DNA of 64,000 nucleotides from Candidatus Eiseniibacteriota bacterium. GTDB lineage: Bacteria > Orphanbacterota > Orphanbacteria > Orphanbacterales > Orphanbacteraceae. Below, one piece after another: positions 19,201 to 25,590 of the stretch. Each line of letters opens with the position of its first letter. Positions within the stretch are counted from its first letter, which is position 1. The notes beneath the pieces are model-generated. The model searched no databases, had not been told where the DNA came from, and saw only the letters and a program-made list of their open reading frames with translations. The DNA is taken from the NCBI GenBank assembly GCA_024276995.1, contig JAJRWB010000031.1, positions 1-64,000 of the forward strand. Direction: 5' to 3'. The position numbers and the translations under genes were made by a program.

Positions 19201-19502
19201 CGTGCGGCTTCCCCACCCACCACACCACCACCGGCGATTTCCCTTCCTTCCCCGGGAAGATCGCTCACCTCGGCGCCGGTGATCGACACGATTCCCGCCG
19301 CCCGCGCCGCTTCCCGGAAGAAGATCGCCCCGTACAGGTTGTCCCGATCGACCAGCGCCGCCCGGTTGAAGCCAAGTACCCTCAGCCGCTCGACGAGCCG
19401 TTCGATCGAAGCCGTCCCGCGAAGGAGCGAAAAGCGGCTTTGCATGTGAAGCGGGACGTACGCCCCCTCGTGCCCATTCGACGCCCCCGGTATCTCCCTC
19501 AT
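16232..19502 (-). CDS. dnaE2: error-prone DNA polymerase DnaE2, frameshifted at a G10 tract
   Basis: A C-family polymerase alpha of about 1089 aa if one base is removed. Translation from 19502 gives 878 residues and stops at 16866 just after a run of ten G (plus-strand C run 16869-16878). The remaining 210 residues, including the C-terminal OB-fold region, continue in another frame to 16232. With nine G the reading joins as V-G-G-G-D-W-T-G-V-K-R-T-E-L-L-W, normal for this family. Catalytic aspartates are in P-D-L-D-V-D-L and I-K-I-D-L-L-G. The PHP motif is altered (L-H-M-Q-S where H-x-H is usual). DnaE2 performs SOS mutagenesis and lesion bypass. A promoter with a shared operator lies upstream. 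Confidence 0.85.
16869..16878. repeat. homopolymer of ten C (G10 in dnaE2)
   Basis: An uninterrupted C10 tract on the plus strand, read as G10 inside dnaE2. It is the exact position at which the polymerase reading frame breaks. Such tracts are prone to sequencing error, replication slippage and RNA polymerase slippage. Confidence 0.95.
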
Positions 19503-19611
19503 TCACCTCCTCATCTTCGTTCCGTCGATCCTCCCGTCTTCACGTCCGCCGCTCTTCACAAGGATGCCGGCCCTCGAAACGATGCAAGGGTCGATCCGCA
19601 GTACCCCCTGG

Positions 19612-19640
19612 AATATACCCGACATATGTATAGTGGTCAA
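19612..19640 (-). promoter_or_regulatory. dnaE2 promoter with embedded operator
   Basis: On the minus strand, -35 TTGACC (19635-19640), a 17-base spacer and -10 TATATT (19612-19617). The spacer begins directly after the -35 with ACTATACATATGT (19622-19634). The same element occurs at the same place in two other promoters at 22627-22655 and 22807-22835. Transcription would start near 19605, about 100 bases before dnaE2. A repressor such as LexA would block polymerase here; that is inference. Confidence 0.75.
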
Positions 19641-19693
19641 GACAAAAAAGGAGAATAAGGAGAACGGCGGGAAGAAGAACGAGGATCGTACGG

Positions 19694-20386
19694 CTAAGCC
19701 GGGCTCCCCACGAGCTTTCCCGGGCGTTCACCGGACGATTCCGCCAGCAGCCAACCGCCCGAGTAGACCCACCGGTTGATCAGACGGGCCAGGATCGCGC
19801 CGTAAGCGACGTGTGCCACGATCACGGTGATCGGCATGGCGGGCATGTCGAGACCCAGAAAGCCGATCCCGAGTGCCTCGACGGCGGGGCTGAGGAGGAA
19901 ACCGACCCCGATCAGGAGAGCATAGAGCTGGACGGGAAGGAAAGATCGGCGGCCGAACAGCACCGTGAAGATGATGCCGAAGGCGGCGCCGTTCCAGAAG
20001 TGATACCCCCACCCGAGAATGTCCGACCACGCGGACGGGCCGAGCATGAAGCGATCGGTCAGCAGCACCCCGAGGAGTCGGGGCATGTCGCCCGGCATGC
20101 CGCCGAAATGGAAACTCACGGCGCGAACGACTTCGAGTCCCGCCGTGGCGACGAATCCGGCCCCTGCGCCGGCCACCGCCCGATTGACGAGCCTTCCGTA
20201 GCCGAGCTTCGAGGCGACGATCAGCGCCGCGCCCAGAAGCGCTATCGACGGAAGGAGAACCGCCCTGCCGAGAAGCGAGAGCTTTGCGAGCCCTGCCTGG
20301 GCGGCGGGAAACAGATTCGGAGCGAGTCCGGCCATTGCCATAATAAAGAGACTCAGAACCGCTTCGCCTTTCAATATCTGCTTCAT
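19694..20386 (-). CDS. conserved multi-pass membrane protein, unknown function
   Basis: A 230-aa integral membrane protein with about six hydrophobic segments (the clearest near residues 8-30, 40-60, 70-88, 125-145, 155-175 and 185-205). It has no recognisable catalytic motif. Conserved-looking pieces include W-S-D-I-L-G-W-G-Y-H-F-W-N-G-A-A-F-G, which suggests a defined membrane family. A GGAGG ribosome site lies five bases before the ATG. It follows the DUF302 gene by 66 bases and both sit between dinB and dnaE2, so a shared transcript is possible. I cannot assign a function. Confidence 0.75.
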   Translation of the reverse strand: MKQILKGEAVLSLFIMAMAGLAPNLFPAAQAGLAKLSLLGRAVLLPSIALLGAALIVASKLGYGRLVNRAVAGAGAGFVATAGLEVVRAVSFHFGGMPGDMPRLLGVLLTDRFMLGPSAWSDILGWGYHFWNGAAFGIIFTVLFGRRSFLPVQLYALLIGVGFLLSPAVEALGIGFLGLDMPAMPITVIVAHVAYGAILARLINRWVYSGGWLLAESSGERPGKLVGSPA

Positions 20387-20452
20387 GATGACCTCCCCGG
20401 AAATGGATGAGCGGGACGATCCGTCATCGGACCGCCCCGCCTCCTTGAGAAA

Positions 20453-20935
20453 CTACCGCGACAGCATTCCGACCATCGACGCGAGCGATTCGTCGAGCAT
20501 GCCCGCCCTCTTCGTCAATTCCGGATTCCCGAAATCCCCGAGAAGCCGCGTGGGCGGGATGTAGCTGACCACCGTGTTGCCGCCGTCGTTGCGAAACACG
20601 TTGATCCGCACCGGCACGACGAGCCCCGCGCCGAGATCGCTGCTGAACAGCTTCTTCCCCATGGCGGGGCTGCCGACGAAGATCGTCTCCGACTCGACCT
20701 TGAGGCCGGTCATTTTCAATACCTTCCCCTGGTGCAGTTCGCCCATGACCATCATTCCGTTGCCGGCCACCATCTTGCTCAGACCCTTGACGACGTCCTG
20801 CACCGATCCTTTCACCTCCGTCTGGACCACCAGCGAGTGAGACCCCGTCGCGGAGGAGATCGCCGGCGACCCGGCGACCAAGGCGACGAGAGTAAGTGCG
20901 AGCAGCGCACTACGGATACCTGTGTTCTTTTTCAT
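20453..20935 (-). CDS. secreted DUF302-domain protein
   Basis: A 160-aa protein with a signal peptide (residues 1-30, ending near S-S-A-T-G). The remaining domain fits DUF302: an N-terminal strand followed by a helix in V-Q-D-V-V-K-G-L-S-K-M-V, a central G-S-P-A-M-G-K-K-L-F segment, then V-P-V-R-I-N-V-F and a C-terminal helix. DUF302 proteins are small alpha/beta proteins of unknown biochemical role, often periplasmic. An AAAGGAA site precedes the ATG. It lies upstream of the membrane protein gene and downstream of dinB. Confidence 0.78.
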   Translation of the reverse strand: MKKNTGIRSALLALTLVALVAGSPAISSATGSHSLVVQTEVKGSVQDVVKGLSKMVAGNGMMVMGELHQGKVLKMTGLKVESETIFVGSPAMGKKLFSSDLGAGLVVPVRINVFRNDGGNTVVSYIPPTRLLGDFGNPELTKRAGMLDESLASMVGMLSR

Positions 20936-21042
20936 TCGTATGTTCCTTTCGTTCCGTTCGGAATGGATTCACCTCGTACAACCCGTTAGTGCATGAAAGG
21001 GAACATCGATTACAAGGAAGCCGAAGGATCGAACGGCGAAGC

Positions 21043-21083
21043 GGCGGATCGATCCGCCCCCGCCGTCACCAACGGGGCGGATC
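21043..21083 (-). other. overlapping alternative hairpins between dinB and the DUF302 gene
   Basis: Two mutually exclusive stems share one arm. GGCGGATC (21043-21050) is complementary to GATCCGCC (21051-21058). GATCCGCCCC (21051-21060) is also perfectly complementary to GGGGCGGATC (21074-21083) with a 13-base loop. It lies 18 bases downstream of the dinB stop and about 110 bases upstream of the DUF302 start. No U-tract follows, so an intrinsic terminator is not certain. Confidence 0.6.
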
Positions 21084-21100
21084 CACCGGCAAGGACACCT

Positions 21101-22312
21101 TCATTTCGTCAGCGACGGCGTCCTCAGCACGAAACCGTTCTCGTTCCGTTCGAGCTTCTCCACGAGGTCGAGGCTCTTCCCCACCACCACCGACGAGTAG
21201 CCGAAACGCTCGCGCACACGGTCGAGGGCGTGGGCGATCCCCTCGGCGCGGCGCGCCCCCTCCTCGTCGTACAGGTCGATCTGCCTCGCCTTCGGGAGGG
21301 CGATGCCGGTGAGCGCCACGCCGACGAGGTGGAGCGCCTCCCGTCGCGTATCGATCTCGTCGAGCGACCGGAGCGCCCTTCGAAGCACGGGCGGATGGAG
21401 ATCGGTCGGGAAGGGGAGCGACCGGCGAAGCGACTCCCCCCCACCCCCGGCGTAGCGGATTCGCACGGTGACCGTCCTCGCCTCGAGACCGAGCTTCCGC
21501 ACGGTCCACACCGCCCGTTCGCTCAGGTAGAAGAGCATCCCCTCGATCTCCCGTCGATCGGTGGTCTCCGCGTGGAAGCTCGTCTCCCGCGACACCGATC
21601 TCGGAATCTCCCGCTCCTCCACCACTACCGTGTCCTCCCCCCGGCAGCGCCGGTAGAGGATCTCGCCATGCGCGCCGAAGAGCTTCGCCAGCGCCTCCAC
21701 CGGCAGGGCGCGCAAACCGGCGATCGTCCGGATCTGGAGCCGATCGAGAAGCGTGCCGTACCGGTACCCCACACCGGGAAGATCGCGGATCGGAAGGGCG
21801 CCGATGAACGCCGCCTCCGCGCCGCGGCGTACCAGGCCGAGCCCGTTCGGCTTCGCCGATTTTCCCACCATCTTGGCGATCATCCGGCTCGCACCGATCC
21901 CCACGGTCACCGTCAGGCCGGTGGAGGCGCGTACCGCCGCGCGCAACCGCCGCCCCACCTCGACCGGCGTACCGTGCAGGCGCTCCGTCCCCGTGAGTTC
22001 GACGTACGCCTCGTCGAGAAAGGTCTCCACGTTCGGCGAGATCTCCCGGCACAGGTCGAAGATCTTCGCAGCCACCGCCCGGTAGGTCGGGTACGAACCG
22101 TCTAGGACCACCAACTCGGGGCAGATCCGCCTCGCCCGCGAAAGGGGCATCGCGTTGTGGAGTCCCCTTCGTCGCGCCTCGTAACAGCAGCTCGCGATCA
22201 CGCCGTTTCCCACCGCCACCGGCCGGTCGCGGATCGCCGGGTTCCGCGCCTTTTCCACCGATGCGAAAAACGCGTCAAAATCGACGTGCAGGATCCACCG
22301 CTCCGGTTTCAT
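21101..22312 (-). CDS. dinB: DNA polymerase IV (Y family, DinB)
   Basis: A 403-aa translesion polymerase. Catalytic carboxylates are intact: Asp11 in H-V-D-F-D-A-F-F-A-S-V-E and Asp100-Glu101 in T-F-L-D-E-A-Y-V-E. The fingers motif S-C-C-Y-E-A-R-R-R-G and the helix-hairpin-helix segment I-R-D-L-P-G-V-G are present, followed by the little-finger domain. Because the carboxylates are intact this is an active Pol IV, not a catalytically dead ImuB. It follows the 84-aa gene by six bases and is expressed with it from damage-type promoters at 22627-22655 and possibly 22807-22835. No strong ribosome site precedes its ATG, which suggests coupling. Confidence 0.92.
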   Translation of the reverse strand: MKPERWILHVDFDAFFASVEKARNPAIRDRPVAVGNGVIASCCYEARRRGLHNAMPLSRARRICPELVVLDGSYPTYRAVAAKIFDLCREISPNVETFLDEAYVELTGTERLHGTPVEVGRRLRAAVRASTGLTVTVGIGASRMIAKMVGKSAKPNGLGLVRRGAEAAFIGALPIRDLPGVGYRYGTLLDRLQIRTIAGLRALPVEALAKLFGAHGEILYRRCRGEDTVVVEEREIPRSVSRETSFHAETTDRREIEGMLFYLSERAVWTVRKLGLEARTVTVRIRYAGGGGESLRRSLPFPTDLHPPVLRRALRSLDEIDTRREALHLVGVALTGIALPKARQIDLYDEEGARRAEGIAHALDRVRERFGYSSVVVGKSLDLVEKLERNENGFVLRTPSLTK

Positions 22313-22318
22313 GAAATT

Positions 22319-22573
22319 TCAGCTCTCGAGCATGACGAAATCGAGGTGCCAGCTCAGATCGGCGCTGTCGAGATGCATCTGGTAGACATCGCCCGACTCG
22401 ACGGACACCGAGAAGTAATGCAGCTTTCTCCCCCCTTCCCGATCCTCCCAGCGGAGGTTCACCTTCTCCACCTTGTGCTTCCGGCCGTTCCTCCGGAAGA
22501 GGAGGGGGGTCACCTTCGCCCCCTCGAAATCGGCCCTCACCTTGATCCGTTCCCCGATCGATTCGACGCGCAT
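22319..22573 (-). CDS. 84-aa protein cotranscribed with dinB
   Basis: A small cytosolic protein of unknown function, six bases upstream of dinB. It is rich in beta-type residues, with two blocks: T-P-L-L-F-R-R-N-G-R-K-H-K-V-E-K-V and a C-terminal S-G-D-V-Y-Q-M-H-L-D followed by W-H-L-D-F-V. This arrangement (R-x-G-R-x-H-x-V then W, and a final strand with H/Y-F) recalls small proteins such as DUF6504 that accompany translesion polymerase genes in other phyla. I cannot prove homology. A GGGAG site lies about eight bases before the ATG. Its place as first gene of a damage-regulated unit suggests a polymerase accessory or nucleic-acid-binding role. Confidence 0.75.
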   Translation of the reverse strand: MRVESIGERIKVRADFEGAKVTPLLFRRNGRKHKVEKVNLRWEDREGGRKLHYFSVSVESGDVYQMHLDSADLSWHLDFVMLES

Positions 22574-22626
22574 GGCATACCGCTCCCGGCGGCCCGCCCC
22601 CGGGGACGCCCACTTCCAACGATCGA

Positions 22627-22655
22627 AAGATACTCTACATTTGTTTAGTAGTCAA
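22627..22655 (-). promoter_or_regulatory. dinB operon promoter with embedded operator (proximal)
   Basis: On the minus strand, -35 TTGACT (22650-22655), 17-base spacer, -10 TATCTT (22627-22632). The spacer starts with ACTAAACAAATGT (22637-22649), the same element and phase as in the dnaE2 promoter. Start point expected near 22620, about 45 bases before the 84-aa gene. Confidence 0.75.
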
Positions 22656-22806
22656 GGCGGAAAAAAGAGAGAAGACAGATATTTCCCCGCGATTGTCACA
22701 CCCGAAAACCCCTGCCGAATCCGTGCAACCAAGCACCGATCCAAGAAAAGGCGCGCCACTGGGACGCACCGGGGGCGCTCCAAAAGGAGCGGGGCCCCTC
22801 GGAACG

Positions 22807-22835
22807 ATTGTCCCTTACTATAGTTTAGTTGTCAG
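22807..22835 (-). promoter_or_regulatory. second promoter-like site with the same operator (distal)
   Basis: On the minus strand, -35 CTGACA (22830-22835), 17-base spacer and -10 GACAAT (22807-22812). The spacer begins with ACTAAACTATAGT (22817-22829). The operator aligns base for base in position with the other two sites, though the -10 is weaker. It points toward the dinB operon, so it may be a tandem promoter, or it may drive an unseen small RNA between 22660 and 22800. Confidence 0.55.
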
Positions 22836-23144
22836 ACACTCTCGGCTGTCGCTAAGGTATGATAGAAACATCATATATTTAGCCGACCCTTTTGTACGAG
22901 CCGACCAGCATTATCGCATGCGGTGTACGGACCTTTGATCCCGGAACGAAGAATCTCGAAAAGGGCCGGGGAGACTCACTATTGGACGGCGGTCGAGGCT
23001 TATTGGCTCACATATTCCGGTACTAATGAAGGATGAGACAAAGGCCCGAGAAGATCTGTTACGCTGGGGAGGGGCGCGGGTCTTCGCCGGACAGGGATGG
23101 GCGGCGAACCGTTGATCGGGGACCCGGTCTGCAAGGAGGTCGAA

Positions 23145-23609
23145 ATGAAGAAGTTGTTGTTATTGTTCGTGCTGGCGACCGCGGCCCCTGCACAGATCGT
23201 GTGGGATAAGCCTAAGCACATGGCGACGTTCTGGCCTATCGGAGATGGTTCAAAAGTCGAGACGCACGAATATGAAATGTGGAAGGGGCTGCTGCCGTCT
23301 AACTTCGTCAAGTTCGACAAGGTAACGCTCTCTTCGATGCAGCAGATCCCAGATGCCGCGTCAGTTGCGCTTTCCGCTCAGCCCTTCGAGGAGGAAGGTA
23401 GGCGATTTCTGAGGCTGCAGATTCCCAAAGGGTATCGGTCTGCGGACCTTGTTCTTGTTCTCGATTTCTGGGGCTCGAAGCCTCCTGTTGAGGTGGGGCG
23501 AAAGAGTTTGGTTATTACAAAAGACAACAAAATGGTCTCACTCTCAGAATATGAGAAGGTTCATGGGAAGGCGGGAGTTCCGACCCCCTCGATATGGAAG
23601 GGAAGATGA
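23145..23609 (+). CDS. secreted orphan protein, 154 aa
   Basis: I do not recognise this protein. It starts with a clear signal peptide (M-K-K-L-L-L-L-F-V-L-A-T-A-A) and an AGGAGG site six bases before the ATG. The mature part of about 137 residues mixes polar and aromatic residues, with W-P-I-G-D-G-S-K-V-E-T-H-E-Y-E-M-W and a central L-R-L-Q-I-P-K-G-Y-R-S-A-D-L-V strand-like region. There is no cysteine pair or enzyme motif. It is visibly less GC-rich than flanking genes and sits next to a transposase remnant, so it may have been acquired by transfer. Confidence 0.7.
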   Translation: MKKLLLLFVLATAAPAQIVWDKPKHMATFWPIGDGSKVETHEYEMWKGLLPSNFVKFDKVTLSSMQQIPDAASVALSAQPFEEEGRRFLRLQIPKGYRSADLVLVLDFWGSKPPVEVGRKSLVITKDNKMVSLSEYEKVHGKAGVPTPSIWKGR

Positions 23610-23620
23610 GATGGCTTTGG

Positions 23621-23677
23621 CTCGGCCTGCCTATTTTCGAACTCCACGGGGCTGACGTAGCCGAGCGACGAATCCTG
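23621..23677 (-). mobile_element. remnant of an IS3-family transposase C-terminus
   Basis: Minus-strand translation gives D-S-S-L-G-Y-V-S-P-V-E-F-E-N-R, the characteristic C-terminal signature of IS3-family OrfB (usually R-R-H-S-S-L-G-Y-x-S-P-x-E-F-E). Upstream, the frame no longer reads as transposase, and no DDE core, OrfA or terminal repeats are visible. Only the last few dozen bases of the element survive. Confidence 0.75.
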
Positions 23678-23747
23678 ACCAACCACCGTTATCATTACTG
23701 GTGTGTAGGCGCGCTGAGGGCTGCCCCCTTTACGCCCCCCGCGCGTT

Positions 23748-25478
23748 TCACTCTCCATCGCCGTGGCGGTACCGGTTCGTGATCGGCAGCCGCCGGTCGC
23801 GGCCGAACGCCTTCGGGGTGATCTTGATGATCGGCGGCGCCTGGCGCCTCTTGTACTCGGCGCGGTTCACCAACCGGACAACGCGGCGCACCGTGTCGCG
23901 TTCGCCGAGCTTCGCCGCGATCGCCTCCACGTCGAGGTCGTTCTCGACATGCTCCTCGAGAATCCGGTCGAGCAGGTCGTAGTCGGGGAGCGAATCGCTA
24001 TCTTTCTGATCGGCGCGCAGCTCCGCGCTCGGCGGCCGCGCAAGGATCGTTTCGGGGATCACCGGGCCTCCCGGGCGGTCGTTCCGCCATCGCGCCAGGC
24101 GATAGACGAGTGTCTTCGGCACGTCGCCGATCACCGAGAGCCCCCCCGCCATGTCGCCGTAGAGCGTGCTGTAGCCCACGGCGGTTTCGCTCTTGTTCGC
24201 CGTGTTCAGCACGATCGAGCCGAACTTGTTCGAAAGCGCCATCAGCAGGTTGCCCCGCGTTCTCGCCTGGAGATTCTCCTCGGCGATCCCCGGCTCGGTC
24301 CCGGCGAAGAGCGAAGAGAGCGTCGCGTCGAAGGCGTCGACGATCGTTCCGATCGGAAGTTCGATGAACTCCATGCCGAGCCGGCGGGCGAGTTCCTCGG
24401 CATCGGCCCTCGTCTCACGCGAGCTGAACCAGCTCGGCATGGTCACCGCCGTGACGTTCTCGCTTCCGAGCGCGTCGCAGGCGATCGCCGCCACGAGGGC
24501 CGAATCGATGCCGCCGCTCACGCCGAGCACCGCCTTGCGAAAGCCGTTCTTGGCGAGATAATCGCCCGTGCCGAGAACGATCGCCCTGTAGATCTCCTCC
24601 TCCTCCACGCCGGAACGATCGCCGCCGGTGTGATCCTTATCGACGTCGCGAAGCGGCGCCATCCTCCCGCCGGGCGGCTCGATCCGCGCGATCACCATAC
24701 CCTCCGCACCGCCCGCGCCGCTCGTTCCTCCCGATCGCCCTCCCCGTCTCTTCTCCACATCGACGAAGAGAAGATCCTCTTCGAAGCGCTCCGCGCGCCG
24801 GACGATTTCACCTTCAGGGGAGACGGTCACGCTCCCCCCGTCGAATACGACCTCGTCCTGCCCCCCCACGAGGTTGACGCACAGGACGGGCGCGTCGCAC
24901 CGCTTCGCCAGCGCCGCGAACACGTCGCGCCGGTGGGCGTACTTCCCGCGGGCATACGGGGAGGCGGAGATGTTGAGAATGCCATCGACACCAGCGGCGG
25001 CGGCGAGCCTCGCCGGAGCGCCGTCCACTTCCCACGAATCCTCGCAGATGTGAAGGGCGACCCTTACATCTCCCGCGGCGATCACGAGAGCGCCCTCTCC
25101 GGGCGAGAAGTACCGTTTCTCGTCGAACACGCCGTAGTTCGGAAGGAGCGCCTTGTGATAGACGCCGCGGATTTCCCCGCCCTGGAAAACGGCGGCGGCG
25201 TTGCGAAGCGTTCCGCCGACGCGTCTCGGATAACCGATCACCACGGCGGTCTCCCCCGACGAGCAGGCGAGGTCGCCGAGAAGCGCCTCGCAATCGGATA
25301 CGAAACGACGCCGAAAGAGAAGATCCTCGGGAGGGTAGCCCGAGAGAGTCAGCTCGGGAAAGGCGACGATCGCCGCTCCCCCGTCCGCCGCCCGGCGGAC
25401 CATCTTCTCCACGAGCTTCGCGTTGGCGCGAAGATCGCCGACGGTGGTGTTGATCTGCGCAAGCGCGACGCGGACCAT
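23748..25478 (-). CDS. nadE: glutamine-dependent NAD+ synthetase
   Basis: A 576-aa two-domain enzyme. The N-terminal nitrilase-like glutaminase (residues 1-260) shows the Glu-Lys-Cys triad: F-P-E-L-T-L-S-G-Y-P-P-E-D-L-L, L-L-P-N-Y-G-V-F-D-E-K-R-Y-F and H-I-C-E-D-S-W-E. The C-terminal synthetase has the PP-loop L-G-V-S-G-G-I-D-S-A-L and T-R-G-N-L-L-M-A-L-S-N. It converts deamido-NAD to NAD using glutamine nitrogen. The frame runs upstream to 25553, but ATG 25478 has GGAGGA seven bases before it and matches the family start. It is divergent from the sulfatase-like gene. Confidence 0.93.
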   Translation of the reverse strand: MVRVALAQINTTVGDLRANAKLVEKMVRRAADGGAAIVAFPELTLSGYPPEDLLFRRRFVSDCEALLGDLACSSGETAVVIGYPRRVGGTLRNAAAVFQGGEIRGVYHKALLPNYGVFDEKRYFSPGEGALVIAAGDVRVALHICEDSWEVDGAPARLAAAAGVDGILNISASPYARGKYAHRRDVFAALAKRCDAPVLCVNLVGGQDEVVFDGGSVTVSPEGEIVRRAERFEEDLLFVDVEKRRGGRSGGTSGAGGAEGMVIARIEPPGGRMAPLRDVDKDHTGGDRSGVEEEEIYRAIVLGTGDYLAKNGFRKAVLGVSGGIDSALVAAIACDALGSENVTAVTMPSWFSSRETRADAEELARRLGMEFIELPIGTIVDAFDATLSSLFAGTEPGIAEENLQARTRGNLLMALSNKFGSIVLNTANKSETAVGYSTLYGDMAGGLSVIGDVPKTLVYRLARWRNDRPGGPVIPETILARPPSAELRADQKDSDSLPDYDLLDRILEEHVENDLDVEAIAAKLGERDTVRRVVRLVNRAEYKRRQAPPIIKITPKAFGRDRRLPITNRYRHGDGE

Positions 25479-25554
25479 GGCCCTTTCCTCCGGAATCGGC
25501 GGGCACCGGAGCGGATCGGAAGGCGCCCCCCACACGGATAGTGAACGGTTCACC

Positions 25555-25583
25555 TTGATTCGTCAATGGAAGGCGGATATATT
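25555..25583 (+). promoter_or_regulatory. promoter of a probably leaderless mRNA
   Basis: -35 TTGATT (25555-25560), 17-base spacer and -10 TATATT (25578-25583). The ATG of the sulfatase-like gene follows only seven bases after the -10, which is where transcription should begin. No ribosome binding site fits in between, so the mRNA would start at or next to the ATG. Confidence 0.7.
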
Positions 25584-25590
25584 CCGGTCC

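Larger units (their letters stand above)
22574..23144. other. 570-base intergenic region, less GC-rich than surroundings
   Basis: No gene is supported here. The left part holds two minus-strand promoters with the shared operator (22627-22655, 22807-22835). Between them is a short hairpin GCTCC-AAAA-GGAGC (22777-22790). The right part (22840-23130) is visibly richer in A and T than the neighbouring genes and contains the leader of the secreted orphan gene. Open frames in this stretch are short and without ribosome sites. Confidence 0.6.

Noticed and set aside
22473-22823. Plus-strand 116-codon frame across the dinB promoter region
   Set aside because: No ribosome site, basic low-complexity translation, and antisense to the better supported 84-aa gene.
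23763-25541. Plus-strand open frame of 592 codons opposite nadE
   Set aside because: Antisense mirror frame without any recognisable motif.
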